This document shows, one piece after another, positions 37,836 to 47,955 of a DNA stretch of 64,000 nucleotides; the stretch's first letter is position 1, and every line of letters starts with the position of its first letter. Made by a program: the position numbers and the translations under genes. The notes below the pieces were generated by a model. The model did no database searches, was not told the origin of the DNA, and was given only the letters and a program-made list of their open reading frames with translations. This DNA is from Acidobacteriota bacterium (GTDB taxonomy: Bacteria > Acidobacteriota > Aminicenantia > Aminicenantales > Saccharicenantaceae): NCBI GenBank assembly GCA_029569255.1, contig JAKQUO010000048.1, forward strand, positions 81,055 to 145,054, written 5' to 3'.

Positions 37836-38741
37836 ATGAAGTATCGCGTTCTCGGCCGCACCGGCCTCACGGTCTCGGTCGTCGGCCTCGGCACCTGGCA
37901 GCTCGGCGGCGAGTGGGGCAAGACCTTCACCCAGGCCGAGGCCGACGCCATCCTCGACAAGGCCGCCGAGTGCGGCGTCAACCTCATCGACACGGCCGAG
38001 TGCTACGGCGACCACGCGGCCGAGCGCCTCGTCGGCGACTATCTCTCCCGCCGCGAGCGCGACCGCTGGATCGTGGCCACCAAGTTCGGCCACGCCTTCA
38101 GGGGCTTCATGGACCGGGCCGACCGCTTCAAGCCGGAGGAGGTCAGGGCCCAGCTCATCGCCTCGCTGCGGGCCCTGCGGACCGACCGCATCGACATCTA
38201 CCAGTTCCACTCGGGGCCGGACGAGGCCTTCCTCGACGACGGCCTCCAGGCCGTGCTCGAGGAGGCCCGCCGGGCCGGCATGGTCCGCAACCTCGGCGTG
38301 TCCATCCGCGGCGAGGGGAGCGACGTCCAGGCGCGGGAGGCCTTCGGCCGCGGCTTCGGCGTCCTCCAGGTCGTCTACAACCGCCTCGACGCCCGGGCCG
38401 AGTCGGCCGTTTTCCCCCACGCCCGCCGCTTCGGCCTGGGCGTCATCGGCCGGGTCCCGCTCGCGAGCGGCCTCCTCAGCGGCAAGTACGGGGCCCTCGA
38501 CACGTTCGGCCCGGACGACTACCGCTCGACGCTGGGGCAAGAGGAGGTCGCCCGCCGCGTCCGCGAGGCCGAGCGGCTGGCCGGCGGGGACCCGCCGCTC
38601 GGGGTCAGCCGGGCCCGCTGGGCCCTGGCCTGGTGCCTGCGCGACCCCGTCGTGGCCGCGGTCATCCCCGGGGCCAAGACGCCGGAGCAGGCGGCCGAGA
38701 ACGCCTCGGCGGCCGACCTACTTTCCGGCCGCATCCCCTGA
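37836..38741 (+). CDS. Aldo/keto reductase
   Basis: MKYRVLGRTGLTVSVVGLGTWQLGGEW; LIDTAECYGDHAAERLVGDYL; IYQFHSGPDEAFLDDGLQAVLEEARRAG. Confidence 0.92.
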   Translation: MKYRVLGRTGLTVSVVGLGTWQLGGEWGKTFTQAEADAILDKAAECGVNLIDTAECYGDHAAERLVGDYLSRRERDRWIVATKFGHAFRGFMDRADRFKPEEVRAQLIASLRALRTDRIDIYQFHSGPDEAFLDDGLQAVLEEARRAGMVRNLGVSIRGEGSDVQAREAFGRGFGVLQVVYNRLDARAESAVFPHARRFGLGVIGRVPLASGLLSGKYGALDTFGPDDYRSTLGQEEVARRVREAERLAGGDPPLGVSRARWALAWCLRDPVVAAVIPGAKTPEQAAENASAADLLSGRIP

Positions 38742-39605
38742 GCCGGGCCCGAGGCACTCGTTCCGGAACCTCGCGGCGAACTCGTCCACGTCCTTCGGCG
38801 AGAGGACCGTCCTCTTCTCGGCCAGATAGGCGTTGAGAATCCGGTTGAAGCAGGACTGGAAGCGGAGGCGGTCGGTCTTGCCCCTCACGTCGACGGCCGG
38901 CTCGTCGTAGAGCCGGACCGAGATGAGGTCCTCGCGGTCCTGGGCCAGGCTGTAGACGTAGCTGGCCGCGGCGACGCAGCTTTCGGTCGCGCCCTCGAGG
39001 TCCTCGTGGGGATTGAGGTCGAAGGGCCTGTCGAGGAGGGCCAGGCCGAGCAGGCCGATGGGCGTGAGCTCGCGCGAATAGAAGAACTCGTCGCCTTCCA
39101 TGCGCTGGGACTGGATGCCGCCGTCGCAGGCGCTGCCCTCCTCCCAGGCCCGGACGAGGCCGAGCCAGGAGCCGGACTTCCGGAGAAGCAGGATGGTGTC
39201 GATGTCGGCCTCCTCGCCGGCGTTGAAGGTGACCGAGAGGATGTAGGTCTCGGCCCCGCCGGTCTGGGGCCCGGCCCAGGCGGAGTAGGCGAAGAAGGGC
39301 GCCCGCTTCGTCATCGGGTCCTCCTCGTACTCGGTCACCCACCAGCCGGGCTGGGCCTCCCACTGGAGGCAGTCGTAGCGCGTCTTGAACGCCGCCAGGT
39401 CCAGCTGGCCCTCGCCGGAGCGGTACAGGGCGTTGACCGCGGCCGGGTGGACGGCCACGCCCCGGAAGGTGAACTCGCCGGGGACGTCCTCGGGGACGGG
39501 GGCCTTGCAGGCGGCCAGGCCGGCCGCGAGGGCCAGCAGGAGAAGGGGGGCCAAGACGGGAGAGGTCGGAAGGGCGGCCGCGGTCCGGCGGTTCGGTGTC
39601 GTCAT
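38718..39605 (-). CDS. Hypothetical lipoprotein
   Basis: Signal peptide with lipobox LALAAGLAAC; overlaps the 3' end of the AKR gene convergently. Confidence 0.65.
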   Translation of the reverse strand: MTTPNRRTAAALPTSPVLAPLLLLALAAGLAACKAPVPEDVPGEFTFRGVAVHPAAVNALYRSGEGQLDLAAFKTRYDCLQWEAQPGWWVTEYEEDPMTKRAPFFAYSAWAGPQTGGAETYILSVTFNAGEEADIDTILLLRKSGSWLGLVRAWEEGSACDGGIQSQRMEGDEFFYSRELTPIGLLGLALLDRPFDLNPHEDLEGATESCVAAASYVYSLAQDREDLISVRLYDEPAVDVRGKTDRLRFQSCFNRILNAYLAEKRTVLSPKDVDEFAARFRNECLGPGSGDAAGK

Positions 39606-39767
39606 CGTCCAGCTCCTTTTCATCTTTAGACGCCCGGACGGCGCGCCATCTTCCCCTCCCGCCGGGGCCGGGCCGCGCCCCCTCCCCCCGCGAGGGAACT
39701 TTTTCGGGCGTCCCCCCGTCATTACTCGAAACGAGATGTGTTCGCTCAAGCCCGAACGGAGGCGGAA

Positions 39768-41990
39768 TTGAAGAAGCTCCCGGCTCTCACGGCCCTCGGG
39801 GCCCTCGGCCCGATCCTCCTCGCCGCGGCCGCCTTCGCGGCCGCCCAGACGAGGCCCGCGCCCGCCGCGGACCGGCTCGCCGAGACCGGGCCGCCCCTGC
39901 CCTTGACGGCGACCCCGCCGAAGATCGACGGCGTCCTCGACGACGAGGCCTGGCGGACGGGCCTCAAGTTCGACGGCTTCAAGACCTTCAAGCCCGACTA
40001 TGGCAAGGACGCCAGCCAGCGGACCGAGGCCTGGATCGCCTGCGACGCCTCGAACCTCTATTTCGCCTTCCGCTGCCACGACAGCGAACCGGCCAAGGTC
40101 AAGGCGGCCATCAGCAAGCGCGACGCCATCTTCCAGGACGACCTCGTCTTCGTCATCCTCGACCCCTTCAACGATCAGCAGAGCGGCTTCTCCTTCATCG
40201 TCAACCCCCTCGGCATCCAGGGCGACGGCATGGTCAACGTCCAGGGGAATCTCGAGCTGTCCTTCGACGCGGTCTGGTACAGCGCCGGCAAGATCGACGA
40301 CCAGGGCTGGACGGTCGAGGCCCGCGTCCCGCTGCAGAGCCTCCGCTTTCCCGGCCGCAAGGTCATGACCTGGCGCGTGATATTCGTCCGCTTCTTCACC
40401 CGGACTTCCGAGCAGGTCAGCTTCCCGCCCCTGGACCCCGAATACGGCTCGATCCTGGGCCAGGCCCAGCCCTTCCAGGTCTCGGGGCTCAAGTGGAAGC
40501 GCGTGGCCGAGCTGCTGCCCGCCTTCACTTTCGGCCGGACCCAGGAGGCGACGGAGGCGAGCGGAGGACGGCCCGTCCGGGACAGGGCCCTCGACATCGG
40601 CGACTTCAGCCTGACCGGCAAGATCGGGTTGACCTCGGAGCTGACCCTCGACGGCGCCTACAACCCCGACTTCAGCCAGGTCGAGGCCGACGCCGGCCAG
40701 GTCGACTTCAACCAGCGCTACTCGCTCTATTACGAGGAAAAGAGGCCCTTCTTCCTGGAGCGCAGCGACCTCTGGCAGTTCGGCGGCGCGGTCGAGGAGG
40801 GGCCCCTGCAGTCGGTCGTCTACACCCGGACCATCGTCGACCCGGACTTCGGCTTCCGGCTGACCGGCAAGGTGACGCCCCGCGACACCGTGGCCGCGAT
40901 CTACGCCCGGGACAACCTGCCCGGAGACCCGGTCGACCCCAGGCCCGACGTCATGATCGCCCGCTACAAGCACTCGCTCAGGGATGACGCCTACGTCGGC
41001 GCCTTCTACACGGGCCGCGAGGCCGGGAGCTCCTACAACCGGGTCGGCGGCCTCGACGGCCGGTTCCGGCTGAGCCCCCGGAACACGGTTTCCTTCCATC
41101 TTTTCGGCTCGCTGACCAAGGCCCCGGACGCCGGTCCGGTCGACCGGGACCACGCCCTGGGGCTGGACTACCGCTTCAGCAACCGCAAGTGGGAGCTCGA
41201 CCTCGGCTACCAGGACATCTCGAAGGACTTCCGGATCGACACCGGCTTCGTCTACCGGACGGGCTTGCGGCGGCTGTCCGCGTTCGCCATGCACGGCATC
41301 TACCCGAAGTCGAAGCTCTTCCAGAAGATCGAGCCGTTCTACTGGGGCTACCATCTCTACGACACCGGTTACGGCATGTGGGAGACCCTCAACCTCTTCG
41401 CCCTGCGATTCCGTCTGCCGCGGAACACGATGTTCCGGATCGACACGCTGCTCGCCAACGAGGTCTACGCCGGCCGGATGTTCGACATCAGCGGGATCGG
41501 GATGCAGGGCGAGACCCAGATCGCCAAGTCCCTCTACCTCCAGCTCTTCGGCCGCCGGACCGGGCGCGCCTTCTACGACCCGGACGACCCGTACCAGGGG
41601 TGCGGATGGCGGGCCATGGGCGCGGTCGTCTACCAGCCCGTGACGCAGCTCGACTTCACCCTGTCGCTGACCTACATGGACTTCACCCGCAAGCTCGACC
41701 GGGCCAAGATCTACGACTACCTCATCGTCCGCAGCCGCAACACGTTCCAGATCAACAAGTACCTCTTCGTCCGGGGCATCGTCGAGTACAACGACTTCCA
41801 CAAGCGGATGACCCTCGACGGCCTGGTCTCGTTCACCTACATCCCGGGCACGGTCGTCCACCTGGGCTACGGGTCGGCCCTGGAGAAGCGGGAGTGGGAC
41901 GGGGGGCTGCCGGGGTTCGCCCCGAGCGCCCGGTTCCACGAGATGAAGCGCGGCTTCTTCTTCAAGGTCAGCTACCTCCACAGGTTCTGA
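39768..41990 (+). CDS. CBM9-like / DUF5916-type outer-membrane protein
   Basis: TTG start after GGAGG; PKIDGVLDDEAWRTGLKFDGFKTFKPDYGKDASQRTEAWIACDASNLYFAFRCHDSEP; NPDFSQVEADAGQVDFNQRYSLYYEEKRPFFLE; beta-barrel C-terminus. Confidence 0.88.
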   Translation: MKKLPALTALGALGPILLAAAAFAAAQTRPAPAADRLAETGPPLPLTATPPKIDGVLDDEAWRTGLKFDGFKTFKPDYGKDASQRTEAWIACDASNLYFAFRCHDSEPAKVKAAISKRDAIFQDDLVFVILDPFNDQQSGFSFIVNPLGIQGDGMVNVQGNLELSFDAVWYSAGKIDDQGWTVEARVPLQSLRFPGRKVMTWRVIFVRFFTRTSEQVSFPPLDPEYGSILGQAQPFQVSGLKWKRVAELLPAFTFGRTQEATEASGGRPVRDRALDIGDFSLTGKIGLTSELTLDGAYNPDFSQVEADAGQVDFNQRYSLYYEEKRPFFLERSDLWQFGGAVEEGPLQSVVYTRTIVDPDFGFRLTGKVTPRDTVAAIYARDNLPGDPVDPRPDVMIARYKHSLRDDAYVGAFYTGREAGSSYNRVGGLDGRFRLSPRNTVSFHLFGSLTKAPDAGPVDRDHALGLDYRFSNRKWELDLGYQDISKDFRIDTGFVYRTGLRRLSAFAMHGIYPKSKLFQKIEPFYWGYHLYDTGYGMWETLNLFALRFRLPRNTMFRIDTLLANEVYAGRMFDISGIGMQGETQIAKSLYLQLFGRRTGRAFYDPDDPYQGCGWRAMGAVVYQPVTQLDFTLSLTYMDFTRKLDRAKIYDYLIVRSRNTFQINKYLFVRGIVEYNDFHKRMTLDGLVSFTYIPGTVVHLGYGSALEKREWDGGLPGFAPSARFHEMKRGFFFKVSYLHRF

Positions 41991-42061
41991 GGGGGGCGAC
42001 TCGGCCCGCGCCGGCCCGGCCGGGCTTTGATTCCGCGGCGGCGGGCGGGTATAGTAGCCTT

Positions 42062-43321
42062 GTGCCTTCCCCGACCGGCCCCGGCCCCAAGCTGACGCTC
42101 TTCGACGCCGTCAACATCTCCCTGGGCTCCATCATCGGCGCCGGCATCTTCGTCATCCTCGGGGCCGCCGCCGCCGTGGCCGGGCCGGCGCTCATCCTGT
42201 CGGTCCTCATCGCAGCCGCCGTCTCGCTCCTGACCGGATTCACGACGGCCGAGCTCAGCCGCCGGTACCCCCGGAGCGGCGGCGTGTACGTCTTCGTCCG
42301 CGAGACCTTTTCCGTCTTCCCCGGCTTCCTCGTCGGCTGGGTCTGGCTGTTCTCGAACGTGGTCGGCGGGGCGACCGTCGCCGTCGGCTTCGGGCATTAT
42401 CTGACCTACTTCGTCCCCGGCCTGCCGACGGCCGTGGGCATCGTCGCCGTCGTGGCCTTCACGGTGGCCGTCCACCTGGCCGGGGCCAAGGAGTCGAGCC
42501 GGTTCAACAACGTCCTCGTCCTGGCCAAGGTCGCCGTCCTGATGTTCTTCGCCGCGGCCGCGTTCCTCCATTTCCGGGGCGCGAACCTGCGGCCGTTCGC
42601 GCCGTTCGGCTTGCGGGGCGCCTGGGCGGGGGCGGCGACCATCTTCTTCGCCTACGCCGGCTTCGCCCGGGTGGCCATCGTCGCCGACGAGATCGAGGAG
42701 CCGCGAAAGAACGTGCCCCGGGCGACCCTGCTGTCGATCTTCATCTCGACGCTCATCTACCTTCTCGTCGCCGCCGCGGCGGTCGGCGCGGCCGGTTACA
42801 AGCTCCTGGCGGGGTCGGGGTCGCCGCTGGCCGACGCGATGGCCGGCGTGGGCCTGAGCTCCGGCGCGCGCCTCGTCGCCCTGGGAGGCCTGGCGGCGAC
42901 GGGGACGGTCGCCCTGGCCTCGGTCCTGGGCATCTCCCGGCTGGCCATGGTCATGGCCGGCGACGGGGAGCTGCCGGCCTTCGTCGGCCGGGTCGGCGGG
43001 AGAGCGTCCGTTCCCCGGAACGCCGTCGTGATCGGGGGAGCGGCCATGCTGGTCCTGGCCTTCGCCTCGGACCTGCCCCACATCGCCTACATCAGCAGCT
43101 TCTCGCTCCTCCTTTATTACGCGGCCCTCAACGTCAGCGGGCTGAAGGCCCTCAGGGGAGGGGCGCGGGTCGCGACCGCTTTCGGCCTGGCCAGCTGCGT
43201 CGTCCTGATGGCCAGCCTGCCGCGGTTGTCCTGGATCGTCGGCGCGGCGGTCGTGGCGGCCGGCGCTCTCTTCTACGCGGCCGGCCGGGCCGGCCGGCCC
43301 GGGCGCCCAGGTTCCTCTTGA
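42062..43321 (+). CDS. APC-family amino acid permease
   Basis: LTLFDAVNISLGSIIGAGIFVILGAAAAVAGPALILS, multiple TM segments. Confidence 0.88.
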   Translation: MPSPTGPGPKLTLFDAVNISLGSIIGAGIFVILGAAAAVAGPALILSVLIAAAVSLLTGFTTAELSRRYPRSGGVYVFVRETFSVFPGFLVGWVWLFSNVVGGATVAVGFGHYLTYFVPGLPTAVGIVAVVAFTVAVHLAGAKESSRFNNVLVLAKVAVLMFFAAAAFLHFRGANLRPFAPFGLRGAWAGAATIFFAYAGFARVAIVADEIEEPRKNVPRATLLSIFISTLIYLLVAAAAVGAAGYKLLAGSGSPLADAMAGVGLSSGARLVALGGLAATGTVALASVLGISRLAMVMAGDGELPAFVGRVGGRASVPRNAVVIGGAAMLVLAFASDLPHIAYISSFSLLLYYAALNVSGLKALRGGARVATAFGLASCVVLMASLPRLSWIVGAAVVAAGALFYAAGRAGRPGRPGSS

Positions 43322-43372
43322 GCGTTTCGAGTGAGCCGCCCGGGGACGGGCCTTGATGTAAAATAGGCGGTG

Positions 43373-46300
43373 ATGGAAAAGACGCCGGGACAAGGAGCCC
43401 GGCCGCGGGCCGGGGCGCGGGCGCGGTTCGAGGCCTGGCTCGAGGCCCGGGCCGAGAACGTGCCGCGCGTCGCCTATCCGCCCGGGCTGCCCATCGCGGC
43501 CAAGGCCGCGGAGATCGTCGAGGCCCTGCGCTCGCCGCGCCGCCGCGTCCTCATCGTCGCGGGCGAGACCGGCTGCGGCAAGAGCACCCAGATCCCGAAG
43601 ATGTGCCTCGAGGCGGGGCGGGGCGTCCGCGGGCGCGTCGGCGTCACCCAGCCGCGCCGGATCGCGGCCGTGACCATCGCCCACCGCATCGCCGAGGAGC
43701 TGGGCGAGCCGCTGGGCCGGTCGGTCGGGTACAAGATCCGCTTCCAGGACCGGACGCACCGGGACAACTACGTCAAGGTCATGACCGACGGCATCCTGCT
43801 CGCCGAGACGCAGGGCGACCGCGGCCTCCACGAGTACGACACCATCGTCATCGACGAGGCCCACGAGCGCTCCCTCAACATCGACTTCCTGCTCGGCATC
43901 ATGCGCCGGCTCCTGGACGAGCGGCCGGACTTGAAGCTCGTCATCACCTCGGCCACGCTCGACACGGAGAAGTTCTCCAAGGCCTTCAAGAACGCGCCGG
44001 TCATCGAGGTCAGCGGGCGGATGTTCCCGGTCGAGGTCGAGTACCGCGTCCCCGGCGAGGAGGAGGCCGAGGACAGGGACTACGTCGGCCAGGCCGTCGA
44101 GGCCGTCGAGTACCTGCGGCGGGAGAAGCCGCCGGGCGACGCGCTGGTCTTCATGCCGACCGAGCAGGACATCCTGGAAACGTGCCGGATGCTGGAGGGG
44201 CGGAAGTGGCCGGCGGTCAAGGTGCTGCCGCTGTTCTCGAGGCTGCCGGCGGGGGAGCAGCGGCTCGTCTACACGGTCGCGCAGCCGAAGATCGTCGTGG
44301 CCACGAACGTCGCCGAGACGTCGCTGACCATCCCGGGGATCCGCTACGTGGTCGACACGGGCGTGGCGCGGATCGCCCGGTACCAGCCGGGGACGCGCAT
44401 CAACAGCCTGCCCATATCGCCCATCTCCCGGGCCTCGGCCGACCAGCGGAAGGGGCGGTGCGGGCGGGTCAAGGCGGGGCTGTGCGTCCGGCTCTACAGC
44501 GAGGACGATTACGAGAGGCGCGACGAGTTCACCTCGCCGGAGATCCTGCGGTCGGACCTGGCCGAGGTCGTCCTGAGGATGCTGGACCTCGGGCTGGGCG
44601 ACCCGCTCGAGTTCCCGTTCATCGACAGGCCGGCGGCCAAGGCCGTCCACGACGGCTACGACACGCTCGTCGAGCTCGGGGCGGTGCGGAAGACGGGGCG
44701 GGGGAGCGGCCCGGCCCCGGCCTCGAGGTGGGAGCTCACGGACAAGGGGCGAGCCATGGCCCGGATCCAGCTCGACCCGCGGATCTCGCGCATGCTGCTC
44801 GAGGCGGGCGAGGAACGCTGCCTCCCCGAGGTCGCGGTGCTGGCGGCGGCGCTGAGCATCCGCGACCCGAGGGAGCGGCCGCCGGAGAAGGCCCAGCAGG
44901 CCGACGCCGTCCACGCCGCGTTCAAGCACCCCGATTCCGACTTCCTGGTCCTGCTCAACATTTGGAATCGCTATCACGGCGATTTCGAGAAGCTCGGCTC
45001 GCTCGTCCAGAAGCGCCGCTTCTGCCGCGAGAACTTCCTGTCGTTCCCGCGCATGCGCGAGTGGACCTACCTCCACGCGGAGATCGGAAACGCCTTGAGA
45101 GAGCTGGAGATGGGTCAGGCGGCGGGGCGGGGAAGGAGGCCTCGTCGGGGCCGGGCCGTAGATAGGGGCCACGCGGAGAGAGAAGGGGGGAAGGGAAATA
45201 GGGAAATAGGTATTGTGTCCCCGATTTTGCACGCGGACATATCGCCGGCGCTTTACGGGGCCATCCACCGGTCCGTCCTCAGCGGCTATCTCTCGAACAT
45301 CGCCGTCCACAAAGAGAAGAACGCCTACGCGGGGGCCAAGAACCGCGAGCTCCTGCTCTGGCCCGGCTCGGTCCTGTGGGGCAAGGGCGCCGGCTGGATC
45401 GTCTCGACCGAGGTCGTCCGGACCTCGCGCCTCTTCGCCCGCACGGCCGCCCGCATCGACCCGGCCTGGCTCGAACGCCTCGGCGGCCCGCTCTGCAAGC
45501 GCTCCTACTCCGAAGCCGCCTGGGACCGGGCCCGCGGCGAGGTCACGGCCAAGGAGCGGGTCACGCTTTTCGGGCTGGAGATCGTCCGCGACCGCCGCGT
45601 CTCCTACGCCCGCGTCAACCCGGCCGAGGCCCACGGGATCTTCGTCATGAGCGGCCTCGTCGGTGGCGAGATCGACGACCCGCCGCCCTTCCTCGTCCAC
45701 AACCTGGCCCTCCAGCGCCGGGTCGAGGCGATGGAGGAGAAGCTTCGCCGCCGCGACATCCTCGTGGCCGAGACCGAGATCGCCAGGTTCTACTCGGAGA
45801 AGCTCCCCGGCATTCACGACGTGCGCTCGCTGCGCAAGCTCCTCCGCGACGTCGGCGACCGGGGCGGCGACGACGCGTTCCTGCGCCTCGAGGAGGAGGC
45901 CCTCCTCAACTATCGCCCGGAGGAGGGGACAGTCTCGGCCTTCCCGGACACGGTCGAGGTGTCCGGCCGCCCCTACCGCGCCGTCTACAGGTTCGCGCCG
46001 GGGGAGGAGGACGACGGCGTCACGCTGACCGTGCCGCCCGAGCTGCTGAGCGCCATCCCGCCGGACCGGCTCGAGTGGGGCGTCGCCGGGCAGTTCGCGG
46101 AGAAGATCGCCGCGCTCATCAAGGGCCTGCCCAAGCGCTACCGCAAGCTCCTCGTCCCGGTGGGGGAGAAGGCCGAGACGATCGCCCGCGAGATGCCCCG
46201 GGCGCCCGAGGAGACGCCGCTCTTCAAGGCCGTGGCCGAGTTCGTCAAGCGCCGCTTCGGGGTCGAGGTCCCGGCCCGCGAGTGGGCCTTGGCCGACGTG

Positions 46301-47575
46301 CCGCGCCACCTGCGCCTGCGCGTCGCCGTGACCGATCCCGCGACGGGGAGGGTCATCGACGCCGGGCGCGACGTCGAGCTGCTGCGGAAGAAGCTGGGCG
46401 CGGCCGACGAGGCGCCGTCCAAGGTCGAATCGCCGGCCTGGAAAGAGGCCCAGCGGACGTGGGAGAGGGACGGGATCGAGGAGTGGAGCTTCGGCGACTT
46501 GCCCGTGAAGGTCGCCGTCGGCACCTCGCTCACGGCCTACCCGGGGCTGAAAATGGGGGACATGATACCCGTTTCCCGGATTTCGGCCGGAGCCGGGGCC
46601 CCCGCGCCAGGCCCAACCGGGGGCGGGGCCGCGCCGGGCGCGACGGTCGCCGTGCGGCTTTTCCCGACCCGGGCCGAGGCCGAGGCGTCGCACAGGAAAG
46701 GCGTCCGGGCCCTTCTCATGCGCAAGTTCGCCAAGGAGCTGGCCTTCGTCCGGCGCTACCACAGGATCCCGGCCGAGCTCGACCGGGCGGCGCTCTTCTT
46801 CGGCGGCCGCGAGGCGGTCGAGGCGGCCATCGAGGAGGCCCTGGCCCGCGACGTCTTCGAGCGTGACATCCGGGCCCAGGCCGAATACAAGGCCTACGAG
46901 ACCGAGGTCGGCCGGACGCTCTTCGAAAAGGGCCACGCCCTGACCCAGACCGTCGTCAAGATCGTCGGGCTCAACGCCAGGCTGCGGGCCGGGCTCGCGG
47001 CGGCGGGCGGCGGGGGGAGCGGGGGAGGGGCCGGCGGGGCCGCCCCCAAGCTCAGCCTCTACGAGCTCAGCCGCCTCAAAGCCAAGGTCAAGCCCGAGTA
47101 CCTCGACGCCATCGCCGCCGACCTCGAACGCCTCGTCCCGCGCGACTTCCTCTCCGTCTATCCGCTCTCGCGCCTCGCCCGCGTCCCCCGCTACCTCGAG
47201 GGGCTCGAGATCCGCCTCGGCCGGGCCCGCGTCGATCCCGACAAGGACAGGGCCAAGGCCGCCCAGCTCGAGCGCTACGCCTTCGAGCTCGCCCGCCTCG
47301 AGGCCGACCTGGCCAAGAGAACGGGGGCACGATCTTCATTGCCCGGCTCCGGGCCGCGCTCGACGGCGAGCGAGACGGGGCGCGCTTCTTTCCCTCCGAA
47401 TAGGGAAATAGGTATCATGTCCCCCATTTCGGCCGCGGTCGACGAGCTGCGCTGGATGCTCGAGGAGTTCAAGCTCTCGCTCTTCGCGCCCGAGATCAGG
47501 ACCGCCTTTCCCATCTCGGCCGTCCGCCTGGCCCGCAAGATCGCCGAGATCGACGCGCTTCAAATCGTCGCGTAA
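43373..47575 (+). CDS. hrpA: ATP-dependent RNA helicase HrpA-like, with three in-frame REP-A insertions
   Basis: GETGCGKSTQIPKMCLEAG, DEAH, TNVAETSLTIPGIRYVVDTG, QRKGRCGRVKAG; C-terminal HrpA domain. REP-A-encoded peptides REIGIVSPI, MGDMIPVS and REIGIMSPI are embedded. Confidence 0.92.
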   Translation: MEKTPGQGARPRAGARARFEAWLEARAENVPRVAYPPGLPIAAKAAEIVEALRSPRRRVLIVAGETGCGKSTQIPKMCLEAGRGVRGRVGVTQPRRIAAVTIAHRIAEELGEPLGRSVGYKIRFQDRTHRDNYVKVMTDGILLAETQGDRGLHEYDTIVIDEAHERSLNIDFLLGIMRRLLDERPDLKLVITSATLDTEKFSKAFKNAPVIEVSGRMFPVEVEYRVPGEEEAEDRDYVGQAVEAVEYLRREKPPGDALVFMPTEQDILETCRMLEGRKWPAVKVLPLFSRLPAGEQRLVYTVAQPKIVVATNVAETSLTIPGIRYVVDTGVARIARYQPGTRINSLPISPISRASADQRKGRCGRVKAGLCVRLYSEDDYERRDEFTSPEILRSDLAEVVLRMLDLGLGDPLEFPFIDRPAAKAVHDGYDTLVELGAVRKTGRGSGPAPASRWELTDKGRAMARIQLDPRISRMLLEAGEERCLPEVAVLAAALSIRDPRERPPEKAQQADAVHAAFKHPDSDFLVLLNIWNRYHGDFEKLGSLVQKRRFCRENFLSFPRMREWTYLHAEIGNALRELEMGQAAGRGRRPRRGRAVDRGHAEREGGKGNREIGIVSPILHADISPALYGAIHRSVLSGYLSNIAVHKEKNAYAGAKNRELLLWPGSVLWGKGAGWIVSTEVVRTSRLFARTAARIDPAWLERLGGPLCKRSYSEAAWDRARGEVTAKERVTLFGLEIVRDRRVSYARVNPAEAHGIFVMSGLVGGEIDDPPPFLVHNLALQRRVEAMEEKLRRRDILVAETEIARFYSEKLPGIHDVRSLRKLLRDVGDRGGDDAFLRLEEEALLNYRPEEGTVSAFPDTVEVSGRPYRAVYRFAPGEEDDGVTLTVPPELLSAIPPDRLEWGVAGQFAEKIAALIKGLPKRYRKLLVPVGEKAETIAREMPRAPEETPLFKAVAEFVKRRFGVEVPAREWALADVPRHLRLRVAVTDPATGRVIDAGRDVELLRKKLGAADEAPSKVESPAWKEAQRTWERDGIEEWSFGDLPVKVAVGTSLTAYPGLKMGDMIPVSRISAGAGAPAPGPTGGGAAPGATVAVRLFPTRAEAEASHRKGVRALLMRKFAKELAFVRRYHRIPAELDRAALFFGGREAVEAAIEEALARDVFERDIRAQAEYKAYETEVGRTLFEKGHALTQTVVKIVGLNARLRAGLAAAGGGGSGGGAGGAAPKLSLYELSRLKAKVKPEYLDAIAADLERLVPRDFLSVYPLSRLARVPRYLEGLEIRLGRARVDPDKDRAKAAQLERYAFELARLEADLAKRTGARSSLPGSGPRSTASETGRASFPPNREIGIMSPISAAVDELRWMLEEFKLSLFAPEIRTAFPISAVRLARKIAEIDALQIVA
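45201..45225 (-). repeat. REP-A inside hrpA (copy a)
   Basis: GGGAAATAGGTATTGTGTCCCCGAT, translated in frame as REIGIVSP(I). Confidence 0.85.
46553..46577 (+). repeat. REP-A inside hrpA (copy b)
   Basis: ATGGGGGACATGATACCCGTTTCCC, translated in frame as MGDMIPVS. Confidence 0.92.
47403..47427 (-). repeat. REP-A inside hrpA (copy c)
   Basis: GGGAAATAGGTATCATGTCCCCCAT, translated in frame as REIGIMSP(I). Confidence 0.92.
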
Positions 47576-47955
47576 CCGAATTCGGCGAAGTGCGGATCGT
47601 AGGCGAAGGCCGTCTGCATGCCTGCCCGCCGCATGACCTCGAAGCTGGCGCAGTCGACCAGGCTCAAGCCGCGCCTCCCCGCCGCCAGCAGGGCGGCCAC
47701 CGCCGCCGCATGGATGTCGCGCGTCACCCACACCACCTTCAGCACCGGCACGATGTCTTTTTCGAACTCGTGCACGGCCCCGGGCCCGAACCGCCTCATC
47801 AGGACAGCCGCAGTTTCGACGAGGATATAGTTGTGGCAAACAGGGAATTCTCCCCGGTCCCTCAGCCATTCCCAGGACCCCTTGGCCGCCGCATGCCGCT
47901 CATCGTCCCGGTCGAGGACCGCTATGAGGGCGCTGGTGTCGACGAACACGCTCAT
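47560..47955 (-). CDS. PIN-domain toxin (VapC-like)
   Basis: MSVFVDTSALIAVLDRDDERH; NYILVETAAVLMRRFG; GLSLVDCASFEVMRRAGMQTAFAYDPHFAEFGY. Confidence 0.9.
   Translation of the reverse strand: MSVFVDTSALIAVLDRDDERHAAAKGSWEWLRDRGEFPVCHNYILVETAAVLMRRFGPGAVHEFEKDIVPVLKVVWVTRDIHAAAVAALLAAGRRGLSLVDCASFEVMRRAGMQTAFAYDPHFAEFGYATI

Noticed and set aside
34266-38540. 1424-aa minus-strand ORF
   Set aside because: Antisense to the well-supported Tricorn-like protease and AKR genes; low-complexity composition.
41972-46936. 1654-aa minus-strand ORF
   Set aside because: Opposes the APC permease and HrpA, both with strong conserved motifs; spurious long ORF caused by GC-rich codon usage.
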